A DNA stretch of 64,000 nucleotides from Aeromicrobium senzhongii (GTDB taxonomy: Bacteria; Actinomycetota; Actinomycetes; Propionibacteriales; Nocardioidaceae): positions 1,426,001 through 1,490,000 of the forward strand of contig NZ_CP060587.1 in the NCBI RefSeq assembly GCF_014334735.1, written 5' to 3'. The position numbers were made by a program, and so were the translations under genes. Below, one piece after another: positions 62,247 through 64,000 of this stretch (position 1 is its first letter; every line of letters begins with the position of its first letter). The notes beneath the pieces were generated by a model. It was not told where the DNA came from. It saw only the letters and a program-made list of their open reading frames with translations, and made no database searches.

Positions 62247-63068
62247 TCAGCCCGCGGTCGTGCGGTAGTGCAGCCAGCTGCGGCGCAGCCGCCGGGCGAC
62301 CTCCTCGATCGTCTCGACATCGGTCAGGTGCTCGCGCGAGAGGTCGGCGCGGACCGCGTCGACGTGATCGAACTCGCGGGCGGTCTCGAGGGTCTCCTCG
62401 CACTCGCCGGGCGAGCGGTTGAGCGCGATCTCGTCGTGGCTGCGCACGTCGAAGCCCGTGCGGTGCGAGTCGGCCAGCAGGCGCAACCGCTCGGGATCCA
62501 TCGTGACGAACGGGTCGAGCGGACGCGGGTTGCCGGCCCGGTCGCCGCGATTGCCCAGGGTCAGCACCGCGGGCTCGTCGGGAGGTGTCACCTCGTCGTG
62601 GAGGGTCACCGCCGTCAGGGTCCGCATCGGGCGGTTGCCGCGCGCCAGCACCAACCGGCGCACCAGCTCGAGGCGCGTCGCGCGATAGACGTCGGCGCCC
62701 CGGGCGGCGACCTCGGCCACGACGTCCGGGTCGGGGGAGAGCAGGACGGTCGGGTCGGGGTGCGAGACGACGCGCGGGTGCGGGTTCTCGATGTAGATGA
62801 CGGTCGGGTCGATCGTCGCCCAGCGGCGAGCGACGAGCCGAGCACGACCGCTGGCGACGTCGTCCTGACGGCGCCGGGTCAGGGTGGGAGAGACCCACGG
62901 CTCGAGCTCGGCCGGCCACGGCGCGGTGGCGTCCGGACAGGTCACCAGCACCTCGGCGTCGGCCACCGCGTCGGCCAGCGATCTGTGCCGTGAATCAGCG
63001 AAAAAAGTGATGTCAGCCACATCAAAGGCGGCTCCCGCGGTGATGTACGCCACTGCGTCCTCGTGCAC
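62247..63068 (-). CDS. N-formylglutamate amidohydrolase-like protein (uncertain)
   Basis: 273 residues. IDPTVIYIENPHPRVVSHPD resembles the early strand of FGase-family enzymes, followed by MRTLTAVTLHDEV, then VLTLGNRGDRAGNPRPLDPF and DVRSHDEIALNRSPGECEET, whose late S-H-D/x-x-x-x-N-x-P turn recalls the usual N-x-P-F/Y-x-G-G motif. His residues that could bind zinc are H150-range and in SHDEIAL. The match is partial, so the activity is unsure. GTG 63068 has GAGGG immediately upstream and a TACCGT box. Divergent from cydA. Confidence 0.5.
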   Translation of the reverse strand: MHEDAVAYITAGAAFDVADITFFADSRHRSLADAVADAEVLVTCPDATAPWPAELEPWVSPTLTRRRQDDVASGRARLVARRWATIDPTVIYIENPHPRVVSHPDPTVLLSPDPDVVAEVAARGADVYRATRLELVRRLVLARGNRPMRTLTAVTLHDEVTPPDEPAVLTLGNRGDRAGNPRPLDPFVTMDPERLRLLADSHRTGFDVRSHDEIALNRSPGECEETLETAREFDHVDAVRADLSREHLTDVETIEEVARRLRRSWLHYRTTAG

Positions 63069-63128
63069 CCCCTCACGGTAGTGCTCAACGGTCGTTTCGT
63101 GACCCCTGCGCGACCTACCATCACCGTG

Positions 63129-63148
63129 GAGTCACAACGTCGTGACTC
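63129..63148. promoter_or_regulatory. 20-bp palindrome upstream of cydA
   Basis: GAGTCACAACGTCGTGACTC has perfect 7-bp arms and a 6-base centre. It lies 20 bases before the cydA start and just downstream of a TACCAT -10-like box (63116-63121), a natural operator position for an oxygen or redox regulator. Confidence 0.5.
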
Positions 63149-63168
63149 ATGGATCTGAAGGGACCAGT

Positions 63169-64000
63169 GTGGATACAGCACTCGACCTCGCGCGGTGGCA
63201 GTTCGGCATCACGACCGTCTACCACTTCCTCTTCGTCCCGATGACGATCAGCATGGCGTTCCTCGTCGCCATCATGCAGACCGTCTGGTGGAAGACCGGC
63301 AACGAGCGGTGGCTCAAGCTGACCCGCTTCTTCGGCAAGCTCTTCCTCATCAACTTCGCCATGGGCGTCGTGACCGGCATCGTGCAGGAGTTCCAGTTCG
63401 GCATGAACTGGAGCAGCTACTCCCGCTTCGTCGGCGACATCTTCGGTGCGCCGCTGGCGATCGAGGGCCTGCTGGCCTTCTTCCTCGAGTCGACGTTCCT
63501 GGGCCTGTGGATCTTCGGCTGGGACCGGCTCAAGCCCGGCCTGCACCTCATGACGATCTGGATCGCCGCGATCGGCACCGCACTGTCGGCCTACTTCATC
63601 CTGGCCGCCAACTCCTTCATGCAGAACCCGGTCGGGTTCACGATGAACGAGGAGCGGGGCCGCGCCGAGCTGACCGACTTCATGGCGGTGCTGACCAACA
63701 AGGTCGCCCTGATCACCGTGCCGCACACCCTGTTCGCGGCCTTCATGGTCGGTGGCGGCTTCGTCGCGGCCGTCGCCATGTGGCACCTGCTGCGCCGGCC
63801 CGAGCAGGACGTCGAGGCGTTCCGCAGTGCCGCCAAGCTCGGTGCGGTCACCCTCCTGATCGCCGGCATCGGCGTCGTCCTCACCGGCGACATCCAGGGC
63901 AAGATCATGACCGAGGTCCAGCCCATGAAGATGGCGGCCGCCGAGGCGCTCTACGAGGACGCCGACTCGAACGCGCCGTTCTCGGTGTTCACCGTCGGTA
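63169..64000 (+). CDS. cydA: Cytochrome bd oxidase subunit I, N-terminal part (partial)
   Basis: 277 residues to the window edge; the gene continues beyond. High-affinity terminal quinol oxidase subunit in the cytoplasmic membrane. DTALDLARWQFGITTVYHFL starts the protein with His19, the expected ligand of heme b595; GAPLAIEGLLAFFLESTFLG carries the conserved Glu pair of the proton channel; His186 in VPHTLFAAFMVGGG is the heme b558 ligand. The distal Met ligand lies outside the window. GTG 63169 has GAAGGGA about 5 bases upstream. cydB is expected next. Confidence 0.95.
   Translation, partial: MDTALDLARWQFGITTVYHFLFVPMTISMAFLVAIMQTVWWKTGNERWLKLTRFFGKLFLINFAMGVVTGIVQEFQFGMNWSSYSRFVGDIFGAPLAIEGLLAFFLESTFLGLWIFGWDRLKPGLHLMTIWIAAIGTALSAYFILAANSFMQNPVGFTMNEERGRAELTDFMAVLTNKVALITVPHTLFAAFMVGGGFVAAVAMWHLLRRPEQDVEAFRSAAKLGAVTLLIAGIGVVLTGDIQGKIMTEVQPMKMAAAEALYEDADSNAPFSVFTVG

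Noticed and set aside
63129-63148. Reading the cydA palindrome as a CRP or Rex site
   Set aside because: The half sites are GTGACTC rather than TGTGA/TCACA or TTGTGAA/TTCACAA, so only a generic operator is claimed.

Overview
The window is very GC-rich chromosomal DNA with dense, often overlapping genes, many GTG starts and many TANNNT boxes lying 6-7 bases before a start codon. Together with F420-type oxidoreductase, DUF222/HNH, GAF-ANTAR, IdeR-type and Zur-type signals, this points to an actinomycete. Nocardioidaceae (an Aeromicrobium-like genome) is my best guess, from protein flavour only; no 16S gene is present.

Layout. 1-7.0 kb: end of a sensor kinase, pheST, aspA, then cimA behind an apparent isoleucine-rich leader peptide and a terminator. 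7-13.6 kb: mixed genes (coiled-coil protein, DUF222-HNH protein, VOC protein) and a less biased stretch with a large PH-domain-like protein, a DUF429 protein and a decayed hemerythrin gene. 13.6-18.2 kb: GNAT, YccF and a four-gene siderophore ABC importer behind an IdeR/DtxR-type iron box. 18.2-36 kb: AAA ATPase, 2H phosphoesterase and GNAT behind duplicated start sites, short-chain dehydrogenase, Na+/H+ antiporter, a frameshifted gene, tRNA-Gly, GAF-ANTAR and LuxR regulators, an F420 enzyme, HrpB helicase, a large secreted M14 peptidase behind a perfect CRP-type site, and an SNF2-like helicase.

36-48.7 kb is the accessory part: thioesterase, RibD-C and DUF1579-like genes, an orphan membrane protein, and at 39.6-43.0 kb a three-gene cassette (Mrr-like nuclease, small middle protein, SMC-like ABC ATPase) that I read as an ABC-three-component anti-phage/anti-plasmid system. 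Two alpha/beta hydrolases and a MalT-like regulator follow, then a membrane-anchored DUF6011 protein.

48.7-64 kb returns to core genes: a translationally coupled minus-strand chain znuA-znuC-znuB-zur-glycosylase-elaA, started by a promoter carrying two Zur-box palindromes, then glyS, a lipoprotein gene, dusB, a pair of bPH2 membrane proteins, smc with its neighbours, and the start of cydA cut by the window edge. Metal supply is a recurring theme: iron uptake, zinc uptake with its regulator, and zinc-ligand-like cysteine sites in PheS and GlyRS.
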